Positions 53,778-62,612 of a stretch of DNA of 64,000 nt are shown here, piece after piece. This DNA comes from Pseudooceanicola nanhaiensis. GTDB taxonomy: Bacteria > Pseudomonadota > Alphaproteobacteria > Rhodobacterales > Rhodobacteraceae. How positions within the stretch are numbered: the first letter of the stretch is position 1; the number at the start of each line of letters is the position of its first letter. Made by a program: the position numbers and the translations under genes. The stretch lies in NCBI RefSeq assembly GCF_020171315.1, contig NZ_JAIUZP010000006.1, positions 451,547-515,546 of the forward strand. The letters run 5' to 3'. Under the pieces are notes generated by a model. The model worked only from the letters and a program-made list of their open reading frames with translations. It did not search any database and was not told where the DNA came from.

Positions 53778-54209
53778 ATGATCCAGTTCGCATTGAAATG
53801 TGACAACGACCACCGCTTCGACAGCTGGTTCCAGTCTGCCGATGCCTTCGACAAGCTGCGCGGCGCGGGGATGCTCACCTGCGAAATTTGCGGCTCCTCC
53901 CACGTGGAAAAGGCGATGATGGCCCCGCGCCTCGGCGCGACCCACGACACGGAGACCGCCAAGGCCCGCCCCCTCTCTGCCCCCGCAAACGAGGCCGAAC
54001 AGGCCATCGCCGAGTTCCGCCGCAAGGTCGAGGAAAACTCCGACTACGTCGGCCGTGACTTCGCCCGCGAAGCCTGGCGGATGCATTCAGGCGACGCGCC
54101 CGAACGCGCGATCCACGGCGAGGCCAAGCCCGAGGAAGCCCGCAAGCTGCTGGAAGAAGGCGTGCCGATCGCGCCCCTGCCCTTCCTGCCCGGACGCAAG
54201 ACCAACTGA
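53778..54209 (+). CDS. DUF1178 family protein
   Basis: The 143-residue product matches DUF1178: start MIQFALKCDNDHRFDSWF, the zinc-knuckle-like CEICGSSHVEKAMMAPRL, and the central NSDYVGRDFAREAWRMHSGDAPERAIHGEA. Cys and His residues in the first 55 positions suggest metal binding. Function unknown. An in-frame ATG 11 codons earlier (53745) exists, but the family start favours 53778. Confidence 0.88.
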   Translation: MIQFALKCDNDHRFDSWFQSADAFDKLRGAGMLTCEICGSSHVEKAMMAPRLGATHDTETAKARPLSAPANEAEQAIAEFRRKVEENSDYVGRDFAREAWRMHSGDAPERAIHGEAKPEEARKLLEEGVPIAPLPFLPGRKTN

Positions 54210-54236
54210 TCCAGCCACACAATCAAGGAAGACGTC

Positions 54237-54881
54237 ATGCAGATTGTCCTGACCGGCGCGAGCCGCGGCATCGGTGCCGCCCTGCGCGCCCTCTACGAGG
54301 AACGCGGCGACAGCGTGACGGGCACCTCCCGCGCGGGTGGCGAGGGCCTGCTGGCGCTCGATGTCACCGACCCGACCCAGATCAAGGCCATGGCCGATGC
54401 GCTTCAGGGCAAGCCCATCGATCTGCTGATCTGCAACGCGGGCGTCTACCTCGACAAGGGTGAGCCGCTGGAGAGCGGCTTCCCGGCGGACATGTGGGCG
54501 CAGGAATTCGCCACCAATGTCACCGGCCCCTTCCAGTGCATTCAGGCCCTGCTGCCCAACCTCAAGGCCGCGGGCGGCAAGGTCGCGGTAATCTCCTCCG
54601 CCATGGGCTCGCAGGAACGCGCGCCGGGCGGCTCCTATATCTACCGCGCCTCCAAGGCCGCCGTGCTGAACGTGGTGCGCAACCTCGCGACGGACCTCGC
54701 GGCAGAGGGAATCGCCCTTGGGGCCTATCACCCCGGCTGGGTCCGCACCGACATGGGCGGCAGCGGGGCCGATATCGACGTGGCAACCTCCGCAAATGGC
54801 CTCGTGCAGCGCTTCGATGCGCTCTCCACCGCAACCTCGGGCTGTTTCGAAACCTACGAAGGTACGAAAATCCCCTTCTGA
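54237..54881 (+). CDS. Short-chain dehydrogenase/reductase
   Basis: The 214-residue SDR has the cofactor loop TGASRGIGAAL, LLICNAGVY, and the catalytic Tyr/Lys in YIYRASKAA with Ser in VISSAMGS. It resembles the short C-factor-like SDRs rather than the FabG group. It lies 27 bases after the DUF1178 gene with AAGGAAG as ribosome site, probably in the same operon. Substrate unknown. Confidence 0.9.
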   Translation: MQIVLTGASRGIGAALRALYEERGDSVTGTSRAGGEGLLALDVTDPTQIKAMADALQGKPIDLLICNAGVYLDKGEPLESGFPADMWAQEFATNVTGPFQCIQALLPNLKAAGGKVAVISSAMGSQERAPGGSYIYRASKAAVLNVVRNLATDLAAEGIALGAYHPGWVRTDMGGSGADIDVATSANGLVQRFDALSTATSGCFETYEGTKIPF

Positions 54882-54965
54882 GGGGGTTTCACGCAACATC
54901 CGGCATCTTGCCCTTGACGCGCGGGGCGCGTAAACCGCGCCCCAAACAAAGGTCAGGGACAGATC

Positions 54966-56201
54966 ATGCCCACGCTCGTGATGAAATTCGGCGGCACCTC
55001 CGTCGCCACGCTGGACCGTATCCGCCGCGCTGCCAAACGCGTCGGCGTCGAAGTTGCCAAGGGCTATGACGTCATCGTCATCGTCTCGGCCATGTCCGGC
55101 AAGACAAACGAGCTGGTGGGCTGGGTCGGCGAGACCTCGCCCTTCTACGACGCGCGCGAATATGACGCCGTCGTCTCCTCCGGCGAAAACGTGACCGCCG
55201 GCCTGATGGCGCTCGTGCTGCAGGAAATGGATATCCCGGCGCGCAGCTGGCAGGGCTGGCAGGTGCCGCTGATCACCAACAGCGCCCATTCCCAGGCCCG
55301 GATCGAAGAGATCCCGACCGAGAACATCAACACCAAGTTTGCCGAAGGCATGAAGGTGGCAGTGGTCGCGGGCTTCCAGGGGATTTCCCCCGAGGGCCGG
55401 ATCACCACGCTGGGCCGGGGCGGCTCGGACACCACCGCCGTGGCCTTTGCCGCCGCCTTCGACGCCGAACGCTGCGACATCTACACCGACGTGGATGGTG
55501 TCTATACCACCGACCCCCGCGTCAGCCCCAAGGCACGCAAGCTGGAAAAGATCGCCTTCGAAGAGATGCTGGAACTGGCATCGCTCGGGGCCAAGGTTCT
55601 GCAGACCCGCTCGGTCGAGCTGGCGATGCGCTACAAGGTGAAGCTGCGGGTTCTCTCCAGCTTCGAAGACAATGACGAAACTGCGGGCACGCTGGTCTGT
55701 GCCGAGGAGGATATCATGGAATCCAATGTCGTATCCGGCATCGCCTTCTCGCGCGATGAAAGCAAGATGACGCTGATCTCGGTGAAGGACAAACCGGGCA
55801 TCGCCGCGGCGATCTTCGGCCCGCTGTCCGAAGCCGGCGTGAACGTCGACATGATCATCCAGAACATCGCCGAGGAAGGTCTGACCGACATGACCTTCTC
55901 CTGCCCCACCGATCAGGTGAAACGGGCCGAGAAGGCGCTGAACGCCGCCAAAGAGGCCGGCGTGCTGGAGTTCGACGAACTGGTGGCCGACACCGAGGTC
56001 GCCAAGGTTTCGGCCGTGGGCATCGGCATGCGCTCGCAGTCGGGCGTGGCCGCCAAGATGTTCAAGACGCTCTCGGACGAGGGCATCAACATCAAGGTCA
56101 TCGCCACCTCCGAGATCAAGATCTCGGTGCTGATCGACCGCAAGTACATGGAACTGGCCGTTCAGGCACTCCACGACGCGTTCGAGCTGGAAAAGGCCTG
56201 A
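54966..56201 (+). CDS. lysC: Aspartate kinase
   Basis: The enzyme phosphorylates aspartate, the first step to lysine, threonine and methionine. The 411-residue protein has the N-terminal kinase motif VMKFGGTSVA, TLGRGGSDTTAVAFAAA and the ACT-domain pair at about residues 265-405 (ISVKDKPGIAAAIFGPLSEAGVNVDMIIQN, then GMRSQSGVAAKMFKTLSDEGINIKVIATSEIKIS). The last segment is the usual effector-binding site, so feedback control is likely. AGGTCAGGGAC precedes the ATG. Confidence 0.96.
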   Translation: MPTLVMKFGGTSVATLDRIRRAAKRVGVEVAKGYDVIVIVSAMSGKTNELVGWVGETSPFYDAREYDAVVSSGENVTAGLMALVLQEMDIPARSWQGWQVPLITNSAHSQARIEEIPTENINTKFAEGMKVAVVAGFQGISPEGRITTLGRGGSDTTAVAFAAAFDAERCDIYTDVDGVYTTDPRVSPKARKLEKIAFEEMLELASLGAKVLQTRSVELAMRYKVKLRVLSSFEDNDETAGTLVCAEEDIMESNVVSGIAFSRDESKMTLISVKDKPGIAAAIFGPLSEAGVNVDMIIQNIAEEGLTDMTFSCPTDQVKRAEKALNAAKEAGVLEFDELVADTEVAKVSAVGIGMRSQSGVAAKMFKTLSDEGINIKVIATSEIKISVLIDRKYMELAVQALHDAFELEKA

Positions 56202-56292
56202 TTTCAGGTCCCTGACCGCCAGACTTGATGCAGCAGGCCGGGCCGAAAACCGCCCGCCTGCCCCCACGTCGCGCGTCGCGCACGTGTCTTTT

Positions 56293-56309
56293 CACATGTT
56301 TCAGATGTG
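56293..56309. promoter_or_regulatory. Inverted repeat in the ptsP leader
   Basis: CACAT-GTTTCAG-ATGTG lies in an A+T-rich stretch 72 bases before the ptsP start. It could be an operator; no regulator can be assigned. Confidence 0.3.
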
Positions 56310-56380
56310 TTATTCATTTCTATCAGCCATCGGTTGTGTTTTAGTCTGCGGTGGCAACGAGGGTTAAGGAAGCTCAGACA

Positions 56381-58627
56381 ATGAGCGAGAATTTCCAGAC
56401 CGACAGCCGGCGCATGCTCGGCCGTCTGCGTGAAGTCATGGCCGAGGATGCCCTTGGCCAGGCCCGGCTGGATCGTATCACGAGGCTGATCGCGTCCGAG
56501 ATGCAGACAGAGGTCTGCTCCGTCTACCTGTTCCGCGATGCCGAAACCCTTGAACTCTGCGCCACCGAGGGCCTGAAGGCCGAGGCCGTGCACCAGACCC
56601 GGATGCGCCTTGGCGAGGGCCTCGTGGGCCGTGTCGCCCGCGCCGGGCATCTCGTGAACACCGCCGACGCCCCGTCCGAGGCGGGCTTCCGCTACATGCC
56701 CGAAACCGGCGAGGAGATTTACTCCTCCTTCGCGGGGGTCCCGATCCAGCGGCTTGGCGAAAAGCTGGGCGTGCTGGTGGTGCAGTCCAAGACCGCGCGC
56801 AAGTATTCCGACGACGAGATCTATGCCCTCGAAGTGGTGGCCATGGTGCTGGCCGAGATGGCCGAACTGGGCGCCTTCGTGGGCGAAGGGGCCGCCCTCT
56901 CCGCCCGTCACACCAAGCCCGTGGTCTTCCGCGGCGCGACCGGACAGGAAGGCACCGCCGAGGGCCACGTCTGGCTGCACGAACCGCGCGTGGTGATCAC
57001 CAACCCGATCGCCGATGACCCCGTCCGCGAAAGCGAGAAGCTGCGCACCGCCGTGGAACAGCTCCGCGTCGGCGTGGATGCGATGCTGGCCGATGCCGCC
57101 GATGGCGACGGCGAACAGCTGGAGGTGCTCGAAGCCTACCGCATGTTCGCCAACTCCAAGGGCTGGATGCGCCGGATGGAGGAAGACATCGGCCGGGGCC
57201 TCTCGGCCGAAGCCGCGGTGGAGAAGGAGCAATCCGCCGCCCGCGCCCGCATGTCCACCGTGACCGACCAATACCTGCGCGACCGGCTGCATGACCTCGA
57301 CGACCTGTCGAACCGCCTGCTGCGCATCCTGACCGGCCAGGGCCGCCAGACCGGGGCCGAGATGCCCGCCGATCCGATCCTCGTGGCGCGCAACATCGGC
57401 CCGGCGGAACTGCTGGACTACGGCCGCTCGCTGCGCGGCGTGGTGCTGGAGGAAGGCTCCGTCGGCTCGCACGCCGCCATCGTGGCCCGGGCGCTTGCCA
57501 TTCCGCTGGTGATCCACGCCGAGCGGATCACGACCGAGGCGCTCAACGGCGATCACATCCTGCTGGACGGCGACAACGGCGTGGCGCACCTGCGCCCCGA
57601 GGACACCGTCGTCACCGCCTTCCGCGACAAGATCGCCATGCAGGCGCAGGCGCAGGAACGCTATGCCTCGATCCGCGACACGCCGGCGGTCACGCTTTGC
57701 GGCGAACGGATCACCCTGACGATGAACGCGGGCCTGATGGCCGACCTGCCCTCGCTCGAAGGCTCCGGCGCCGAGGGCGTTGGCCTCTTCCGGACCGAGC
57801 TGCAGTTCCTGATCCGCAACCAGATGCCGCGCCGGTCCGAGCTCTCCGCGCTCTATGCCCGGGTGCTGGACGCCGCCGAAGGCAAGCGCGTGGTCTTCCG
57901 CACGCTCGACATCGGGTCGGACAAGGTGCTCTCCTACATGAAGCCCAATGACGAGCCGAACCCCGCGCTCGGCTGGCGGGCGATCCGCGTGGGTCTCGAC
58001 AAGCCGGGCGTCATGCGGATGCAGTTGCAGGCGCTGATCCGCGCGGCCCATGGCCGTCCGCTGACGGTGATGTTCCCCTTCGTCGCCCAGTACGAGGAAT
58101 ACACCGCCGCCCGCGCCGAGATGGACAAGGCGCTGGAGCGTGAGCGCATCCTCGGCCATCCCCTGCCCGAGACGCTGGAAGTGGGCGCGATGCTGGAGAC
58201 GCCCTCCCTCGCCTTCGCGCCCAGGAAGTTCTTCCAGGAGGTTGGCTTCCTCTCCATCGGCGGCAACGACCTCAAGCAGTTCTTCTTTGCCGCCGACCGC
58301 GAGAACGAGCGCGTGCGCCGGCGCTATGACACGCTGAACGTCTCCTTCCTGACCTTCCTCGAAGGCATCGTCGCGCGCTGCGAAGAGACCGGCACGCCGC
58401 TCAGCTTCTGCGGCGAGGATGCGGGCCGCCCGATCGAGGCGCTCTGCCTCGCGGCGATGGGTCTGCGTGCGCTCTCCATGCGCCCGGCCTCCATCGGCCC
58501 GGTGAAGCACCTGCTGCTGCGCACCGATCTCAAGGCCCTGCGCGGGGTGATCGACACGGCCCGCGAGAGCGGCGCCCAATCGGTGCGCCCGGCGGTGATG
58601 GACTTCCTGCGCAGCGGCGGCAACTGA
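56381..58627 (+). CDS. ptsP: Phosphoenolpyruvate--protein phosphotransferase PtsP (enzyme I-Ntr)
   Basis: PtsP starts the nitrogen-type phosphotransfer relay by passing phosphate from PEP to NPr. The 748-residue protein has an N-terminal GAF domain (about residues 15-160), a swivelling domain with the phosphorylated His364 (SVGSHAAIVAR) and a PEP-binding barrel with the catalytic Cys677 (PLSFCGEDAGRP) and GGNDLKQF. The ATG at 56381 is preceded by AAGGAAG. It follows lysC by 179 bases, as in related genomes. Confidence 0.95.
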   Translation: MSENFQTDSRRMLGRLREVMAEDALGQARLDRITRLIASEMQTEVCSVYLFRDAETLELCATEGLKAEAVHQTRMRLGEGLVGRVARAGHLVNTADAPSEAGFRYMPETGEEIYSSFAGVPIQRLGEKLGVLVVQSKTARKYSDDEIYALEVVAMVLAEMAELGAFVGEGAALSARHTKPVVFRGATGQEGTAEGHVWLHEPRVVITNPIADDPVRESEKLRTAVEQLRVGVDAMLADAADGDGEQLEVLEAYRMFANSKGWMRRMEEDIGRGLSAEAAVEKEQSAARARMSTVTDQYLRDRLHDLDDLSNRLLRILTGQGRQTGAEMPADPILVARNIGPAELLDYGRSLRGVVLEEGSVGSHAAIVARALAIPLVIHAERITTEALNGDHILLDGDNGVAHLRPEDTVVTAFRDKIAMQAQAQERYASIRDTPAVTLCGERITLTMNAGLMADLPSLEGSGAEGVGLFRTELQFLIRNQMPRRSELSALYARVLDAAEGKRVVFRTLDIGSDKVLSYMKPNDEPNPALGWRAIRVGLDKPGVMRMQLQALIRAAHGRPLTVMFPFVAQYEEYTAARAEMDKALERERILGHPLPETLEVGAMLETPSLAFAPRKFFQEVGFLSIGGNDLKQFFFAADRENERVRRRYDTLNVSFLTFLEGIVARCEETGTPLSFCGEDAGRPIEALCLAAMGLRALSMRPASIGPVKHLLLRTDLKALRGVIDTARESGAQSVRPAVMDFLRSGGN

Positions 58628-58631
58628 CGCC

Positions 58632-58675
58632 CGATCCCGGCCTGATCTTGGCCCGATCCCGGCCAGAACCCGGCC
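58632..58675. repeat. Four tandem 11-base repeats
   Basis: CGATCCCGGCC, TGATCTTGGCC, CGATCCCGGCC and AGAACCCGGCC follow one another without gaps just after the ptsP stop. Units 1 and 3 are identical. The spacing is one helical turn. Confidence 0.75.
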
Positions 58676-58878
58676 CGGCAGCGCCTGTGCAGGCCCTGTG
58701 CCTTCGGCAAATCCCCGCCCGCACAGGGCGAAAGTCCCGCCAGATATAGGGGCCTCAGATCGGGCACACGCCATTTATGGGGCGACTTCCCCGCTGACCC
58801 CCGGTCTTTTTCCTTGCCCCCGGCGGTTCCAGCCGTGATCCTGCGACCACCACGCACGACCCGAAAGGACCGCCTCTC

Positions 58879-59688
58879 ATGCACGATCCCGGCCCCGCCT
58901 TCCGCGCCCTGCACCAGCCCGGCAATCCCTTTGTCCTGGCCAATGCCTGGGACGTGGGCAGCGCCAAGGTGCTTGCCGCCCTCGGGGCGCAGGCGCTTGG
59001 CACGTCTTCCGCCGGCTATGCCTTCACCCTCGGCAAACCCGACGGTTCCCTGACCCGGGACGAGGCGCTTGCGCACGCCCAATCCATCGTCGAGGCCACC
59101 GCGCTGCCGGTCTCGGCCGACCTTGAAAACGGCTATGGCGACGATCCCGAAACCGTGGCCGAAACCGTCCGCATGGCGGGCGAGATCGGGCTGGCCGGTG
59201 TCTCGATCGAGGACACGCTCCTGCCCGGCGCCACGGCCTATGACTTCGACCTCGCGGTCGAGCGTATCCGCGCCGCCGTCGCCGCCGCCCGGTCGCTGAA
59301 GCGCGATTTCGTGCTGGTGGCCCGCGCCGACGGGATCATGCTGCACGGCTACGACATCGAGGAGGCGCTGCGCCGTCTCAAGGCCTTCGAGGCGGCAGGC
59401 GCCGATTGCCTCTATGCCCCCCTGCCCGAAAGCTTCGAGGATCTGGAGCGGATCGTGACCGAGACCGTCACCCCGGTGAACGCCCTCGCCACCGGCTCCT
59501 TCGCCTCCTACACGCAGGAGGATTTCGCCCGGATCGGGATCGCGCGGATCTCGCTCGGCTCCTCGCTGGCGCGGGTCACGCAGCGCGCGCTGATCGACGC
59601 GGTGGAGGAGATCTTCGACGATGGCAGCTTCTCGCGGTTGAAGAAATCCGTGCCGGGAGAGCTGATCGACAAGATGCTGGGCGACTGA
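58879..59688 (+). CDS. Isocitrate lyase/PEP mutase superfamily enzyme
   Basis: The 269-residue barrel enzyme has NAWDVGSAKVLAALGAQALGTSSAG, ADLENGYGDDPE (metal-binding Asp/Glu) and VSIEDTL, with LVARADG further on. The catalytic KKCGH-type loop of isocitrate lyase is absent, and the size matches the oxaloacetate-decarboxylase, carboxyphosphonoenolpyruvate and 2,3-dimethylmalate lyase subgroup. The substrate cannot be chosen from sequence alone. It is a single-gene unit. Confidence 0.88.
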   Translation: MHDPGPAFRALHQPGNPFVLANAWDVGSAKVLAALGAQALGTSSAGYAFTLGKPDGSLTRDEALAHAQSIVEATALPVSADLENGYGDDPETVAETVRMAGEIGLAGVSIEDTLLPGATAYDFDLAVERIRAAVAAARSLKRDFVLVARADGIMLHGYDIEEALRRLKAFEAAGADCLYAPLPESFEDLERIVTETVTPVNALATGSFASYTQEDFARIGIARISLGSSLARVTQRALIDAVEEIFDDGSFSRLKKSVPGELIDKMLGD

Positions 59689-59811
59689 CGCCTGTACGCG
59701 GCTTGAAAGACAAGGGGAGCCACCGAGCGCCCCTTGGTCTTTCTCTCCCACCGGTCCGATGTGGACCTGTCCAGTTTGGCCCTGTCTGGCCCAGTCTGGC
59801 GCGGCAGTCCC

Positions 59812-60648
59812 CTACCCCAGTTCCATCGTCGCGATGGCCTGAAGCATCGGCCCGGCCTGCGGCGCGGGGCCCCGGTACATCCGCGCGGTGGCAAAGGTCG
59901 CCTCGAAGCCAAGCGCGGAGAGCGCCTCGGCCAATGCGGCATTCGCCTCGGGCAGGTCGATGATCACCGGCGTGGCCGGGTGATCCGCCAGCGCCGCCCG
60001 CACCAGCTGCAGCGCCGCCCCGGCATCCGTGGCGATCACCGGGCCGATCTTGGCCCCGTGATGACAGCGCCGCAGCGTGGCGAACCCGGTGATCTGGCCG
60101 CGCTCTTCCATGACGTAGCTCTGACGGCTGGCGCTCTTGGCCATCCACGCCAGCAGGAAGGCAGGCCGCGCATAGCCATTGGCCGCGAGGTCCAGCCGCG
60201 CCACGGCGGGGGCATCGGCCACCACCAGCGGGCGCACCTGCGCATCCGCGCGGCCATCCAGCCGCCCCTCGTACCGCGTCGTCGACCCCGCGAGGACAAA
60301 GCCGGATTTCGCGTAATTCGCCTGCTGCGCCGCGACCCCGTCGAGGCCCACGGTATGCCCGCCCGCATGTTTCAGCGCATGGGTCCAGAGCGCGTAACCG
60401 ATGCCCCTTCCCCGATATTCCGGACGGCAGAGGTAGAGGCCAAGGAAGGCCATCGTCTCGGAATGCACCACGACGGAGATCGCAGCCACGGGGATGCCCC
60501 GGATCTCGGCCACGAAGAAGCCCTGCGGATCGGCCGCGTGGAAGGCCGCTGCATCATCGGCGCCGGGGTTCCAGCCCTCCTCTGCGGCCCATTCCAGCAT
60601 CAACCCGACTTCGGCGGCAGAGGCCGTGCGGTAGAGCGGCGCCGTCAT
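59812..60648 (-). CDS. GNAT-family acetyltransferase, two-domain
   Basis: The 278-residue product has an N-terminal GNAT domain with the acetyl-CoA loop LYLCRPEYRGRGIGYALWTHAL and a second, GNAT-like C-terminal domain (YVMEERGQITGFATLRRC, then GPVIATDAG), the arrangement of the YitH/HolE-type acetyltransferases. It overlaps the GntR/FCD regulator stop (ATGA). Its place beside a polyamine-type ABC system makes an amine or amino-acid substrate plausible. Confidence 0.85.
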   Translation of the reverse strand: MTAPLYRTASAAEVGLMLEWAAEEGWNPGADDAAAFHAADPQGFFVAEIRGIPVAAISVVVHSETMAFLGLYLCRPEYRGRGIGYALWTHALKHAGGHTVGLDGVAAQQANYAKSGFVLAGSTTRYEGRLDGRADAQVRPLVVADAPAVARLDLAANGYARPAFLLAWMAKSASRQSYVMEERGQITGFATLRRCHHGAKIGPVIATDAGAALQLVRAALADHPATPVIIDLPEANAALAEALSALGFEATFATARMYRGPAPQAGPMLQAIATMELG

Positions 60649-61331
60649 TGGGCGAGCGCCTCGCGCAGGCTGCCCGGGAAGGAGGCCCGGTTGCGCAGGT
60701 CCAGCGATGTCACGAGGTCGAGCAGGTGGCTTTTCATCAGGTCTTCCGCCATGTCGGCGTCTCCGATCTCGAAAGCGCTCATCAGCGCGTGGTGGGCGTG
60801 GCTCTCGCACAGCGCGGCACGGCGCTGCCAGTAAAGCGCGATGATCAGCGCCGAACGCGAGACCAGCTCAGAGATGAAGGCCTCGATCGTCGCCTGATCC
60901 GCGATCCGGGCGATCTCTACATGGAATTGCCCCGAGAGATAGACCGCGCGGCCACTTTCTCCGGCGTGGACCGCCTCGTGCTCGGCCTCGATATGGGCCT
61001 GCAGCAGCGCCAGCCCCTCGGGTGTCATCCGTTCGCAGGCGGAGCGCGCGGTGCGCGGCTCCAGCAGGGCGCGGGCCTCGAAGACCTCGCGCGCCTCGCG
61101 CACGGTGGGCTGCGCGACAAAGGCGCCCCGGTTGCGCTTCAACTCGACGAGGTGACGGTGCGAGAGGCCCTGCAGCGCGGCGCGCACGATGGTGCGGCTG
61201 ATGCCATAGACCTCGGCCAGTTCGTCCTCGCCCAGCTTGCTGCCCGGCGGCAGGCGGTGCTCGTGGATCGCCCGCTCGATCTCGGCGGCGACATACTCCG
61301 CGGTGCCGGGCGTCAACAGCATGTCGTTCAT
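60645..61331 (-). CDS. GntR-family transcriptional regulator, FCD type
   Basis: The 228-residue product has an N-terminal winged helix (IHEHRLPPGSKLGEDELAEVYGISRTIVRAAL) and a C-terminal all-helical FCD ligand-binding domain (FEARALLEPRTARSACERMTPEG, then FHVEIARIADQATIEAFISEL and HHALMSAFEIGDADMAEDLMKSHL) with the usual Asp/His metal-binding residues. It is divergent from the ABC transport genes, so it probably controls them and itself through the operator at 61417. GGAGAG precedes the ATG at 61331. Confidence 0.92.
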   Translation of the reverse strand: MNDMLLTPGTAEYVAAEIERAIHEHRLPPGSKLGEDELAEVYGISRTIVRAALQGLSHRHLVELKRNRGAFVAQPTVREAREVFEARALLEPRTARSACERMTPEGLALLQAHIEAEHEAVHAGESGRAVYLSGQFHVEIARIADQATIEAFISELVSRSALIIALYWQRRAALCESHAHHALMSAFEIGDADMAEDLMKSHLLDLVTSLDLRNRASFPGSLREALAQ

Positions 61332-61416
61332 CTCTTCTCTCCGATCCGGGGTGATTCTGCGCCCTGAGACGGGGATGAGCAAGGCGCCGCGGCACGTCCG
61401 CAGAATTCGAAACAGG

Positions 61417-61428
61417 ATTGTATACGAA
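61417..61428. promoter_or_regulatory. Candidate FCD-regulator operator
   Basis: ATTGTATACGAA contains the near-palindrome TTGTATACGA, close to the TTGTATACAA type of site bound by FadR/VanR-class FCD regulators. It lies in the 261-base divergent region between the regulator and the ABC operon, 86 bases from the regulator start. Confidence 0.55.
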
Positions 61429-61592
61429 AATGTGCGAGAAAATGTTCACAGGACTTCCGCGGGCGCCCAAACAAGCGGCAGTTGAGGAATCTGCCCCACC
61501 GGCGGGTCGAATCTTCTGATCTGGCGGACGATCCCGCGACAAGCTGGATGCAGACAAACGAGCGGCCCGCTCCCGGGCCCGCAGGAGGGACG

Positions 61593-62579
61593 ATGCGTAC
61601 GGGATATGATCTGGAACTGGTCCACCTGACGAAACGCTATGGCGATACGCTTGCGGTGCGCGATCTGAACCACGTCTTCCACCCGGGCAGCTACGTCTGC
61701 CTTCTGGGGCCCTCGGGCTGCGGCAAATCCTCGACCCTGCGGATGATCGCGGGGCACGAGACGGTCAGCGAGGGCGCCATCGTGCTGGACGGGCAGGATG
61801 TCTCGACGCTCTCGCCCGCGCAGCGCGGCACGGCGATGATGTTCCAGAACTACGCCCTCTTCCCGCATCTCAACGTGCGCGACAACGTGGCCTTCTCGCT
61901 GCGGATGAAGGGCGTCGACAAGGCGACCCGCCACGCCAAAGCGAACGAGTTGCTGGCACTGGTGCAGATGACGGCCTATGCCGACCGTCTGCCGGCGCAG
62001 CTCTCGGGCGGGCAGCAGCAACGCGTGGCCCTTGCCCGGGCCCTGATCACCCAGCCCAAGGTCCTGCTGCTGGACGAGCCGCTCTCGGCGCTCGACCCCT
62101 TCCTGCGGATCCAGATGCGGGCCGAGCTGAAGCGCATCCAGCGCGAGCTGGGGATCATCTTCATCCACGTCACCCACGGACAGGACGAGGCCCTCGCCCT
62201 CGCCGACGAGGTCGTGGTGATGAACAACGCCGTCATCGAACAATCCGGCCCCCCGCGCGAGGTCTGGGGCGCGCCCCGGACCGAGTTCGTGGCCCGCTTC
62301 ATGGGCGGCCACAACGTGATCACGCTGGAGGGCGGCAAGGTCGCACTGCGCGCCGATGACGTGAAGCTGGCCGAGACGGCGGGCACGCCCGGCCTGCCCG
62401 CAACCGTCACCTCTGTCGAGTACCAGGGCGCGACCGTCGCGCTCTCGGCCCGGACGGCGGCGGGCGAAGAGGTTTTCGCCATCCTCCCCGAGGAAGGCTT
62501 CTTCAAGACACCGAAATCCCCCGGCGATGCGGTCACGCTCGCCTGGGACGAGGGGCGGCTGCACCGCCTCCAAGCCTGA
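61593..62579 (+). CDS. ABC uptake ATPase, PotA-like
   Basis: The 328-residue ATPase has Walker A GPSGCGKSS, Q-loop MFQNYALFPH, signature LSGGQQQRVALARAL, Walker B LLLDEPLSALD and H-loop VTHGQDEAL, followed by a C-terminal TOBE-type regulatory domain (VEYQGATVALSARTAAGEEVF). The sequence class matches spermidine/putrescine-type importers. GGAGGG precedes the ATG. The substrate-binding gene follows; permeases are presumably beyond the window. Confidence 0.93.
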   Translation: MRTGYDLELVHLTKRYGDTLAVRDLNHVFHPGSYVCLLGPSGCGKSSTLRMIAGHETVSEGAIVLDGQDVSTLSPAQRGTAMMFQNYALFPHLNVRDNVAFSLRMKGVDKATRHAKANELLALVQMTAYADRLPAQLSGGQQQRVALARALITQPKVLLLDEPLSALDPFLRIQMRAELKRIQRELGIIFIHVTHGQDEALALADEVVVMNNAVIEQSGPPREVWGAPRTEFVARFMGGHNVITLEGGKVALRADDVKLAETAGTPGLPATVTSVEYQGATVALSARTAAGEEVFAILPEEGFFKTPKSPGDAVTLAWDEGRLHRLQA

Positions 62580-62612
62580 CCAACGCAAGTCAACCGACAC
62601 GGGAGAACCAAC

